From SIG454 sp045578465 (GTDB lineage Bacteria > Bacillota > Clostridia > Monoglobales > Monoglobaceae): 22,403 bases of DNA. Under the pieces are notes generated by a model. That model searched no databases. It was not told where the DNA came from and saw only the letters and a list, made by a program, of their open reading frames with translations. The stretch is from contig JAZNKJ010000011.1 of the NCBI GenBank assembly GCA_045578465.1, positions 1-22,403 of the forward strand, in the 5' to 3' direction. This document shows, piece by piece, positions 1-6,720 of this stretch. The first letter of the stretch is position 1. Each line of letters opens with the position of its first letter. The position numbers were made by a program, and so were the translations under genes.

Positions 1-68
1 AAGCCCTTTCCTCCTGACATAGCTTCGCCGCTGATTTTAAGCATTACTCTTTTGTACTTACTTTCCAT
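1..68 (-). CDS. pyrH: UMP kinase, N-terminal fragment (cut by window edge)
   Basis: Only the first 22 codons are inside the window. They start at an ATG at 66-68 and read MESKYKRVMLKISGEAMSGG, followed by KG. This is the recognisable N-terminus of bacterial uridylate kinase (KRVxLKxSGEA). The enzyme phosphorylates UMP to UDP in pyrimidine nucleotide synthesis and belongs to the amino-acid kinase fold. An AAGGAG ribosome binding site lies about ten bases upstream of the start. The gene is last in view of a leftward unit, 24 bases behind the acidic-tailed membrane protein. The identification rests on a short but highly conserved stretch; the rest of the protein cannot be seen. Confidence 0.85.
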   Translation of the reverse strand, partial: MESKYKRVMLKISGEAMSGGKG

Positions 69-92
69 TTCTCAAAGCTCCTTTTATATTTA

Positions 93-632
93 TTAGTCAA
101 TATTAATTACTTCGTCATCGCCGTTTGAAGTTTCCTCAGAAGTTTCCTCGGAAGGCTCCTCCTCGGGAGTTTCTTCGTCGTCTTTCTGTGTTGGTGGAGC
201 GTCGTCCCCTTCCGTCTCACGATAATAAGGAACAACCTCAACCGAGCTTCCGTCGTCGCTTACATTGATATATTCGTCAATTTTCTCGACGCTTTCAACA
301 ACGGATTTTTCGTTTTTGTCAAACTTAGGGATATATTTCCAGCCGAAAATTACGGCAAGGGTTGAAAAAACAAAAACCAGAACGCAGGAAACTGCAATCC
401 CCATAATTGAAAAAGCGAGTGCCGTAGAAGACATCTTCTTTTTTGCCTTTTTCGGTCTTCTTTGAGGAGTGCGAGAAGATGGCATCGGCGAATCAACAGG
501 TGTGGCAACGATTTTCTTTGGCGCAGGAATTTCAATTTCATATTCCTTTTGAATAGGTTTCTTTTTTGGCTTGTTTATGTAAATCTCAGAGAATATCTCG
601 TCTTTATCAAAATCGTAAAAATTACCGCTCAT
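93..632 (-). CDS. Single-pass membrane protein with basic N-terminus and acidic C-terminal tail, function unknown
   Basis: I do not recognise this 179-residue protein. Residues 1-66 are hydrophilic and lysine/proline rich, ending in a strongly basic stretch (RRPKKAKKK, 58-66). One hydrophobic helix spans about 71-97. Residues 98-179 form a tail that becomes very acidic (repeated EE, SEET and DDE from about 140). The positive-inside rule predicts the N-terminus in the cytoplasm and the acidic tail outside. The start at 632 has an AAAGGA ribosome binding site eight bases upstream. It lies between the Sm_multidrug_ex-type protein gene (18-base gap) and pyrH (24-base gap), all on the same strand, so co-transcription is likely. 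Low-complexity tails like this are poorly conserved, so the function may rest in the helix or the N-terminal part. The coding call is good; the function is unknown. Confidence 0.75.
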   Translation of the reverse strand: MSGNFYDFDKDEIFSEIYINKPKKKPIQKEYEIEIPAPKKIVATPVDSPMPSSRTPQRRPKKAKKKMSSTALAFSIMGIAVSCVLVFVFSTLAVIFGWKYIPKFDKNEKSVVESVEKIDEYINVSDDGSSVEVVPYYRETEGDDAPPTQKDDEETPEEEPSEETSEETSNGDDEVINID

Positions 633-650
633 AAATATTCGTCCTTTCTT

Positions 651-1139
651 TTATTTTACGAGGAATCCTAAAAAGCCAAGGCTTTCTGCGCCAATTTTGC
701 AAAGGAGCATCATAATAAGCCCCGAGGTCATAATTCCAAAGAATATGGCAGGGAGAGCTCGTTTAAGACGCATATCAAAAAGCCCAGCAATCATTGAACC
801 CGTCCATGCCCCCGTTGTGGGAAGTGGAATCGCCACAAAAAGATAAAGGGCGATAGGTCCAAGACTTGACATCTTTCCTGCCTTTTTATGTGTTCTGTCT
901 TCAAGCCACTGGCATATTCCGCGGAAGATGCGGAACCTTTTAAAGAATTTTAAAAGGGGACGGAACAAAAGAATTATAAAGGGCACGGGAAGGAAATTCC
1001 CGATAACCGCAATAGCATACATTATAAAAAGATTAATAAGGTCAAAACCCTGCGTGAAGCAATAAATTATAGACCCTCGGATTTCCGCAATGGGAATCAT
1101 GGAAATACCGAAATTATATAGAATTTGTTCTAAGGACAT
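651..1139 (-). CDS. Small multidrug export-like membrane protein (Sm_multidrug_ex, COG2426 type)
   Basis: This 162-residue polytopic membrane protein has four to five hydrophobic segments. It carries the family-like N-terminal motif around residues 15-25 (MIPIAEIRGSI), a central GNFLPVPFIILLFRPLLKFF stretch, and a GPIALYLFVAIPLPTTGAWTG segment. These are typical of the small proteins annotated as putative small multidrug export protein (Pfam PF06695), about 150-170 residues long. The transport function in that family name is weakly supported experimentally, so treat it as a membrane protein of uncertain role. The start at 1139 has a TTAGGAGT ribosome binding site, and a strong promoter lies 32-60 bases upstream. 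It is first in a leftward unit with the acidic-tailed protein and pyrH. Confidence 0.85.
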   Translation of the reverse strand: MSLEQILYNFGISMIPIAEIRGSIIYCFTQGFDLINLFIMYAIAVIGNFLPVPFIILLFRPLLKFFKRFRIFRGICQWLEDRTHKKAGKMSSLGPIALYLFVAIPLPTTGAWTGSMIAGLFDMRLKRALPAIFFGIMTSGLIMMLLCKIGAESLGFLGFLVK

Positions 1140-1170
1140 AATTTTACTCCTAATACTCCAATATAGCCTA

Positions 1171-1199
1171 AGTATATCATATCTTATGTTTTAATTCAA
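1171..1199 (-). promoter_or_regulatory. Sigma-A-type promoter for the leftward pyrH unit
   Basis: On the minus strand the -35 box TTGAAT (1199-1194) and -10 box TATACT (1176-1171) are separated by exactly 17 bases. A TGA just before the -10 gives an extended -10 element. It lies 32 bases upstream of the start at 1139. Confidence 0.8.
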
Positions 1200-1259
1200 G
1201 ATGTTTTTTCTTTTTTGGAGACAAATTTAAAGAACGGACAAAAACCGACTAAATTTGAC

Positions 1260-1288
1260 TTGCATAAAAGGTCAGAGAATGGTAAAAT
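1260..1288 (+). promoter_or_regulatory. Sigma-A-type promoter for the recD2 unit
   Basis: TTGCAT (1260-1265), a 17-base spacer and TAAAAT (1283-1288), with TGG directly before the -10 (extended -10). It is divergent from the promoter at 1171-1199 and 57 bases upstream of the start at 1346. Confidence 0.75.
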
Positions 1289-1304
1289 AAAGGTGCACTC
1301 TTTT

Positions 1305-1336
1305 CCCTTTTTGGCATAAAATGCTTAGCAAAAGGG
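1305..1336 (+). promoter_or_regulatory. Leader hairpin reaching into the ribosome binding site
   Basis: CCCTTTTTG (1305-1313) can pair with CAAAAGGG (1329-1336) with one bulged T, enclosing an inner GCAT/ATGC stem (1314-1317 with 1321-1324). The right arm runs into the purine-rich GGGGGAG (1334-1340) that serves as ribosome binding site for the gene at 1346. It could dampen translation initiation. The pairing is seen in the sequence; the regulatory role is inferred. Confidence 0.35.
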
Positions 1337-1345
1337 GGAGAGGAA

Positions 1346-1678
1346 ATGTTTGAAACATTTTTGATGACGGTCTTTTGTGTTCTGGCGGTTTACGGCGCCG
1401 TTAAATTTATATTTTTGGTTTGCAGTTGTTTCATAAATGCCCAGAGCAAAAAAATAAAACGGCACACGGCAATTTTCTTGAAAAACAACGAAGAAGAGGT
1501 GGAAAGTGCTATTCGGGCAATGATTCTGGACCAGACAGAGCTTCGGGGGGATATTATTGCCGTATTGAAAGATTCAACAGACGGCACAGAGGAAATTTTA
1601 AGGCGTCTTTCAAGAGAGAATGAGACCATTTTGATTATGACCGAAGAGGAATATATAGAGTTTATAAAGGAAATATAG
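1346..1678 (+). CDS. Small membrane-anchored protein resembling a truncated glycosyltransferase 2 fold, function unknown
   Basis: The protein has 110 residues. Residues 4-29 form a hydrophobic membrane segment. The soluble part that follows (about 38-110) has the layout of the first beta-alpha-beta units of a family 2 glycosyltransferase: a strand ending in NNEEEVESAIRAM, then a strand running into DSTDGTEEILRRL, like the DDGSTDGTxEIL motif of those enzymes, then ENETILIM. The DxD region and acceptor half are absent and the first Asp of the motif is replaced (VLKDS), so catalysis is unlikely. It ends three bases before recD2 and is almost certainly translated with it. The start has a GGGGGAG ribosome binding site and the only promoter of the unit lies upstream. 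The fold resemblance is my inference from motif spacing; no function can be assigned. Confidence 0.75.
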   Translation: MFETFLMTVFCVLAVYGAVKFIFLVCSCFINAQSKKIKRHTAIFLKNNEEEVESAIRAMILDQTELRGDIIAVLKDSTDGTEEILRRLSRENETILIMTEEEYIEFIKEI

Positions 1679-1681
1679 GGA

Positions 1682-3889
1682 ATGGAAAACAGAGAGATAA
1701 AGATTTCAGGGACAATTGAAGATGTGATTTATTTTAACCCTTCAAACGGTTATGCTGTTTGTGATGTTTCCTTTGAGGGAACTCTTGTTACAATGACGGG
1801 GATTATGCCCGATATTTCCGAGGGAGAGAGGATTGAAGCTTACGGCTCATATAAAACCCATCCCGAATATGGGGAGCAGTTTAGCGTCAGCAGTTACGAA
1901 AGATATACCCCGTCAGGCGAAATAGAGATTGAACATTATCTTTCCTCAGGGGTTTTTCCTTACATAGGACGGGCAACGGCAAGAGCAATTGTTGATAAAT
2001 TCGGCAAGGACTCTCTTAATATAATCGAGAATGAGCCAATGCGCCTTTTGGGGATAAAGGGTTTAAACGAGAGCAGAATACAGGAAATCCATCAGGCGTC
2101 AATGAGCCAGACGAGTATGAAAGAGCTTAATATGTTCTTCCAGAAATTCGGGATTTCCCTTACCTATTCGGCAAAGGTCTATATGTTTTTCGGTATGAAC
2201 GCAATACATATAATAAGGGAGAATCCCTATGCCCTTTGCGAGTTTATAAGCGGGATAACCTTTGAGATTTCCGATAGGATTGCCCTTGAAATCGGCTTTC
2301 CCAAAAACCACAGATTCAGAGTTATTGCGGCCATTCGGAGCACCCTGAGGAATAATGCCTATTTAGGCGGGCATACCTATCTTCCTGTGCAAATGCTTGT
2401 GGGACAAGTTTCCCTTATGGCAGATATCGGGGCGCGAGAGGTTGAGGATGCCATTGCCGAGATGCTTCTTAGTGGCCAGCTTATAAAGGAAAACACAGGG
2501 GACTTTGACGGAATATATCTTGACGAGTTTTACCAGTCGGAGTGTTATGTTGCAAAACGGCTAAAAACCTTGTCGGGAGTGATTTTCGACACCCGAAACG
2601 GCGAGGAAGAAAGATATATTGAAAAGTTTGAAAAGTCAGAGGGAATAACCCTTGCAGACAGTCAGAGGGAAGCAATCCTTGCTTCTTTGGAAAACTCGGT
2701 TATGGTTATAACGGGAGGCCCGGGAACGGGAAAAACCACCATAACAAAGGGTATAATTGATGTCATGCAAAGAATGGGGAAGAAGGTGGCGCTAACCGCC
2801 CCAACGGGAAGAGCGGCAAAGCGGATGACGGAAATTTCGGGCCTTGAAGCAAAGACCATTCACCGCCTTTTAGAGTGCAAACCAGGGGACGATAAATCTC
2901 CTTATTCCTTTGGCAAAAACGAGAACAGCCCCTTAGACTGCGATGTTTTAATAGTGGACGAGGTTTCTATGGTAGATATAACTCTTATGGAGGCACTCTT
3001 AAAAGCATTCCCCACAGGAGCAAGGCTTGTCCTGGTGGGAGATGCGGACCAGCTTCCCTCAGTCGGAGCGGGAAATGTTTTAAGGGATATAATTGAGAGC
3101 GACAGCTTTGTCTGTATAAAACTCACGGAGATTTTCCGTCAGGCAAGGGAGAGTATGATTGTCGTTAACGCCCATAAGATAAACAATGGGGAGCACCCCT
3201 ATTTAAGTGAAAAAGACAACGATTTCTTCTTCCTCCAAAGAGATAGCGCTGAGGAAATTTGCGAGACCATAAAAGACCTTTGCAAAAACCGACTCCCTAA
3301 ATTTTATGGGGTGGACAGTATAAGTCAGATTCAGGTCCTTTGCCCCTCTAAAAAGACGGAGGCAGGGGTAAGAGTTTTAAACGCTCTCTTGCAGGAGGCT
3401 TTAAACCCAAGAGATGAGAAAAAGGCGGAGAAGCTTCTTCCTCACTGCACCTATCGGGTAGGGGACAAGGTTATGAGCATTAAAAATAACTATAATATCC
3501 GTTGGGTAAAAACCGACCACAGCGAAGAAGGGGAAGGCGTCTTTAACGGGGATGTTGGCTTTGTTACGGATATAGATAACCGTGGCAAGAGAATGACTGT
3601 TTGCTATGACGATAAGACGGCGGTCTATGAGTTTAATCAGCTTGATGAGATTGAGCACGCCTTTGCAATAACCGTCCATAAAAGTCAGGGAAGCGAGTTT
3701 GATATTGTTATAATTCCCGTATGGGATGTGCCAAGACCTTTAATGGCGCGCAACCTTTTATATACTGCCATAACAAGAGCGAAAAAGGTTGTTGTCTTAG
3801 TTGGCAAGGAAGAATTGGTGGCGCAATACGCCGAAAATGAAAGCGTCAGACGGCGATACAGCGGACTTCGGGACAAGCTTTTATTCTAG
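1682..3889 (+). CDS. recD2: ATP-dependent RecD2-type DNA helicase
   Basis: At 735 residues it has the usual length for RecD2, the RecD-like superfamily 1 helicase found in bacteria without RecBC. It unwinds DNA 5' to 3' and is linked to repair and replication-fork processing. The N-terminal OB-like and helix-hairpin-helix part (about 1-320) includes the tandem HhH-type stretch near 95-180. The helicase core follows: Walker A GGPGTGKTT (345-353), motif Ia TAPTGRAAKRM, Walker B with D426-E427 (VDEVSMVD), LVGDADQLPSVG (motif III), the IFRQA stretch, and the C-terminal AITVHKSQGSEFD and LLYTAITRAKK motifs (V and VI). All key residues are present. It starts three bases after the small membrane protein gene and is probably translationally coupled. 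No clear terminator follows; the next gene has its own promoter. Confidence 0.96.
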   Translation: MENREIKISGTIEDVIYFNPSNGYAVCDVSFEGTLVTMTGIMPDISEGERIEAYGSYKTHPEYGEQFSVSSYERYTPSGEIEIEHYLSSGVFPYIGRATARAIVDKFGKDSLNIIENEPMRLLGIKGLNESRIQEIHQASMSQTSMKELNMFFQKFGISLTYSAKVYMFFGMNAIHIIRENPYALCEFISGITFEISDRIALEIGFPKNHRFRVIAAIRSTLRNNAYLGGHTYLPVQMLVGQVSLMADIGAREVEDAIAEMLLSGQLIKENTGDFDGIYLDEFYQSECYVAKRLKTLSGVIFDTRNGEEERYIEKFEKSEGITLADSQREAILASLENSVMVITGGPGTGKTTITKGIIDVMQRMGKKVALTAPTGRAAKRMTEISGLEAKTIHRLLECKPGDDKSPYSFGKNENSPLDCDVLIVDEVSMVDITLMEALLKAFPTGARLVLVGDADQLPSVGAGNVLRDIIESDSFVCIKLTEIFRQARESMIVVNAHKINNGEHPYLSEKDNDFFFLQRDSAEEICETIKDLCKNRLPKFYGVDSISQIQVLCPSKKTEAGVRVLNALLQEALNPRDEKKAEKLLPHCTYRVGDKVMSIKNNYNIRWVKTDHSEEGEGVFNGDVGFVTDIDNRGKRMTVCYDDKTAVYEFNQLDEIEHAFAITVHKSQGSEFDIVIIPVWDVPRPLMARNLLYTAITRAKKVVVLVGKEELVAQYAENESVRRRYSGLRDKLLF

Positions 3890-3951
3890 CTTTAAAGGTT
3901 GTTGTCATATTTTTGTAACCATAAATTAACACAAATAACAAATAAAAGGTA

Positions 3952-3980
3952 TTGAATACTTTGTCATTTTATAGTATATT
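3952..3980 (+). promoter_or_regulatory. Probable promoter for the amidase gene
   Basis: TTGAAT (3952-3957), a 17-base spacer and TATATT (3975-3980), about 50 bases before the start. A second overlapping option, TTGTCA (3961-3966) with TATAGT (3981-3986), has a 14-base spacer and is less likely. Confidence 0.6.
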
Positions 3981-4031
3981 TATAGTAGTGATATTGTCGG
4001 AAAATGTCACCCAAAATCTGTTTGGAGGAGT

Positions 4032-5438
4032 ATGCTAAAAATGATAAAGAGACTTTTTTCAATAGTAATGGCGCTTGTTTTAGTGTTCTCCTATGGCGCA
4101 AATGTTTTTGGAAAAGAATATCCTGATGTGGAAAAACGAACTGAGGTTTATGATGCAGTTGACTATCTTTCGGACATCGGGGTTATCGCAGGATATGAAG
4201 ACGGCTTATTCAAGCCTGACCACTATATAACAAGAGGCGAGGCGGCAACTCTCCTTGCAAGAACTCTTGGATATGATGACAGCTATGAGGTAAAGGAAAT
4301 GCCTTTCCTTGATGTTGCATCAGGGTATTGGGCGGAAAAGTTTATTTCATATTGTTATGAAGGCGGTCTTGTTAACGGAATGAGTGAAGACTCTTTTGAG
4401 CCTGCCAACAAAGTTACCCATGCCCAGATAATAAAGATGCTTATCTGTGCCGCAGGCCTTGAAGAAGACGCCAAAGAATATGGCGGAGAAAAATGGTATG
4501 ACGGATATATCGGGATTGCAACAGAGCAGGGAATTTTAGGAGAAATAGAATTCTTCCCTGATGACAATGCTCCAAGGGGTACGGTTGCAATTCTGGTTTA
4601 TAACTGCATTATGGAAGGCCTCATCTGTCAGGAAGAGGAAGCCGAAGAAGAGGAAGAAATCGAGGACGAGGAAGAAACCTCCGAAGATGAGGGAGAAATT
4701 GAAGAGGAAGAAAAGAAAGAGCCTGTTAAGGTGGATAAAGAGGATGTGGTTGAGGCGGTAAGAGTGCCCAGCGACTATGAGTTTGCCATTGACCTTGACT
4801 ATACCCCCGAAATTGATATAGACGATGTTGATTTTTCAGAGATTGAAGATTTGCGGATAGAAGATGGCCGTCTTATCGTTATTGACCCTGGCCATAATTT
4901 TAGCGGATATGACATAGGCGCTCATAACGAGGAATACGAGCTTTGGGAACAGAACATAACCTGGCCTATTGCCAAAATGCTTGAACTTAAACTTACGGCT
5001 ATGGGCTTTGAGGTTGTTATGACCAGAGATGATTACTTCAATAATATAAAAGGCGATTCAGCAATGGAGTCTCTACTGAACCGTGCGGGGATTGCCAACG
5101 GACTTGAAGCAGATTTATTCATTTCAATCCATTGTAACGCCGGTGGCGGAAGGGGTATTGAAACCTATTGCTATAAAAAAGGAACAAAGAGCGAAAAACT
5201 TGCCGAATTTGTTCAGGATGAACTTGCAGAGGGAACCGAGCTTCTAGACCGAGGAACAAAAACTGCAAAATTCGTAGTTTTAATGGAAACACTTATGCCT
5301 GCAATTCTTGTTGAAACAGGATTTATAGACAACGAAAATGATTTTGAATATTTAATAGACACAGATGGCCAGAATGCCATTTCCACAGCTATCGCAAAGG
5401 GCGTTTATAGCTATGCGGAAGAAATGTGGGGAGAATAG
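4032..5438 (+). CDS. SLH-domain N-acetylmuramoyl-L-alanine amidase (Amidase_3), exported cell wall hydrolase
   Basis: This 468-residue exported protein is predicted to cut the amide bond between N-acetylmuramic acid and L-alanine in peptidoglycan. A signal peptide (1-27) precedes three SLH modules (about 28-80, 90-140 and 143-197, with GYEDGLFKPDHYITRGEAA in the first) that anchor proteins to secondary wall polymer. A very acidic linker follows (about 200-230, nearly all Glu), then the zinc-dependent Amidase_3 domain (about 280-466). Visible zinc and catalytic residues are H288 in DPGH, a Glu near 306 (ELWEQN), H367 in SIHCNA and E428 in LVETGF, so it should be active. The GGAGGAG ribosome binding site ends one base before the ATG at 4032, so the in-frame ATG at 4041 may be the real start. 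It shares a transcript with the U32-family gene nine bases downstream. Confidence 0.93.
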   Translation: MLKMIKRLFSIVMALVLVFSYGANVFGKEYPDVEKRTEVYDAVDYLSDIGVIAGYEDGLFKPDHYITRGEAATLLARTLGYDDSYEVKEMPFLDVASGYWAEKFISYCYEGGLVNGMSEDSFEPANKVTHAQIIKMLICAAGLEEDAKEYGGEKWYDGYIGIATEQGILGEIEFFPDDNAPRGTVAILVYNCIMEGLICQEEEAEEEEEIEDEEETSEDEGEIEEEEKKEPVKVDKEDVVEAVRVPSDYEFAIDLDYTPEIDIDDVDFSEIEDLRIEDGRLIVIDPGHNFSGYDIGAHNEEYELWEQNITWPIAKMLELKLTAMGFEVVMTRDDYFNNIKGDSAMESLLNRAGIANGLEADLFISIHCNAGGGRGIETYCYKKGTKSEKLAEFVQDELAEGTELLDRGTKTAKFVVLMETLMPAILVETGFIDNENDFEYLIDTDGQNAISTAIAKGVYSYAEEMWGE

Positions 5439-5447
5439 GATAAAAAT

Positions 5448-6677
5448 ATGAGAAAACCTGAACTTCTCGCTCCTGCGGGGAATCTTGACAAATTGAAAAT
5501 TGCGTTTTTATACGGCGCTGACGCAGTCTATATCGGCGGAGAGGAGTATTCTCTCCGTGTTGCGGCGGACAACTTTACTATGGACGAAATCCGTCAGGGA
5601 GTTGAGTTTGCCCACGAAAGAGGGAAAAAGGTTTATCTTACAGCCAACATCATCCCTCATAACGAGGATTTAAAAGACTTCCGCGACTATCTCAGTGAGG
5701 CGGTTAAAACGGGAATTGATGCAGTTATCATTTCCGACTTGGGCCTTTTCTCTATTGCAAGGGAAACCTGCCCAGACCTTGAAATTCATATAAGCACTCA
5801 GGCAAATAATGTAAACTTTGAAAGCGCAAAGATGTGGCATAAGCTGGGGGCAAAGAGAGTTATCCTTGCAAGAGAAATGTCCTTTAAAGAAATTGCGGAA
5901 ATCAGGGAAAACACTCCTGATGACTTGGAACTTGAAGCCTTTGTTCACGGGGCGATGTGCATCTCCTATTCGGGAAGATGTCTTTTAAGCAATTATATGA
6001 CCAACCGTGACAGCAACTTAGGAGCCTGCTCTCATCCTTGCAGATGGAACTATTATTTAATGGAAGAGCAAAGAGAGGGGCAGTATATGCCTGTCTTTGA
6101 AAACGAGAGAGGAACTTTTATATACAACTCGAAAGATTTGTGTATGATTGAGCATATTGATGAGCTTATAAAAAGCGGACTTGACAGCTTCAAAATTGAA
6201 GGCAGAGTTAAGACGGAATATTATCTTGCAACAGTTGTTAAGGCTTATCGTGATGCAATTGATTCATATTTTGAAAATCCCGACGGCTTTGAGTTTAAGA
6301 AGGAATGGCTTGACGAGCTTTTAAAAGTAAGCCACAGAGGTTATACCACAGGTTTTTACTATAAAAAGCCTGATGGAAATGAGCAGAATTATGAAACAAG
6401 CTCATATATAAGGAATTATGAGCTGTCAGGAATTGTCTGCGGATACGATAAGGAGAAAAAACTTCTCTCTGTTGTGCAGAAAAACCGATTTTTCAAAGGC
6501 GGGGAGGTTGAATTCCTCTGCCCTGACAGACCCTTTATAAAACATAAAATTGAATATATGACAGATAACGATGGAAATGAACTCACTGTTGCCAACAGAC
6601 CGCAACAGATTGTTCATATAAGGTTTGACCATGAGCTTCCCGAAAACAGCATCATGCGTCAGGTCAAAGGCAACTGA
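5448..6677 (+). CDS. trhP: Peptidase U32 family protein, probable tRNA hydroxylation protein TrhP
   Basis: At 409 residues this is a U32-family protein of the YrrO/YegQ (TrhP) branch. TrhP is known to make 5-hydroxyuridine at the tRNA wobble position using prephenate; despite the family name these are not proven proteases. The N-terminal PELLAPAGNLDKLKIAFLYG opening and the ISTQAN stretch are family hallmarks. Cys171, Cys178, Cys194 and Cys231 match the spacing of the four iron-sulfur ligands described in the related UbiU protein; Cys198 (HPCRW) is an extra conserved-looking cysteine. Residues 330-405 form the C-terminal beta-rich domain present in YrrO but absent from YrrN. The gene follows the amidase by nine bases with an AGGAT-type ribosome binding site. 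A prephenate-independent relative such as RlhA is the main alternative, but length and motifs favour TrhP. Confidence 0.85.
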   Translation: MRKPELLAPAGNLDKLKIAFLYGADAVYIGGEEYSLRVAADNFTMDEIRQGVEFAHERGKKVYLTANIIPHNEDLKDFRDYLSEAVKTGIDAVIISDLGLFSIARETCPDLEIHISTQANNVNFESAKMWHKLGAKRVILAREMSFKEIAEIRENTPDDLELEAFVHGAMCISYSGRCLLSNYMTNRDSNLGACSHPCRWNYYLMEEQREGQYMPVFENERGTFIYNSKDLCMIEHIDELIKSGLDSFKIEGRVKTEYYLATVVKAYRDAIDSYFENPDGFEFKKEWLDELLKVSHRGYTTGFYYKKPDGNEQNYETSSYIRNYELSGIVCGYDKEKKLLSVVQKNRFFKGGEVEFLCPDRPFIKHKIEYMTDNDGNELTVANRPQQIVHIRFDHELPENSIMRQVKGN

Positions 6678-6720
6678 TTTAGTAAATAATTAAAACATAT
6701 ATATTTAAGGAGGCGTATTT

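Noticed and set aside
4632..4722. Glu-codon repeat in the amidase gene as a possible tandem DNA repeat
   Set aside because: The GAA/GAG runs are irregular and simply encode an acidic linker between the SLH and amidase domains.
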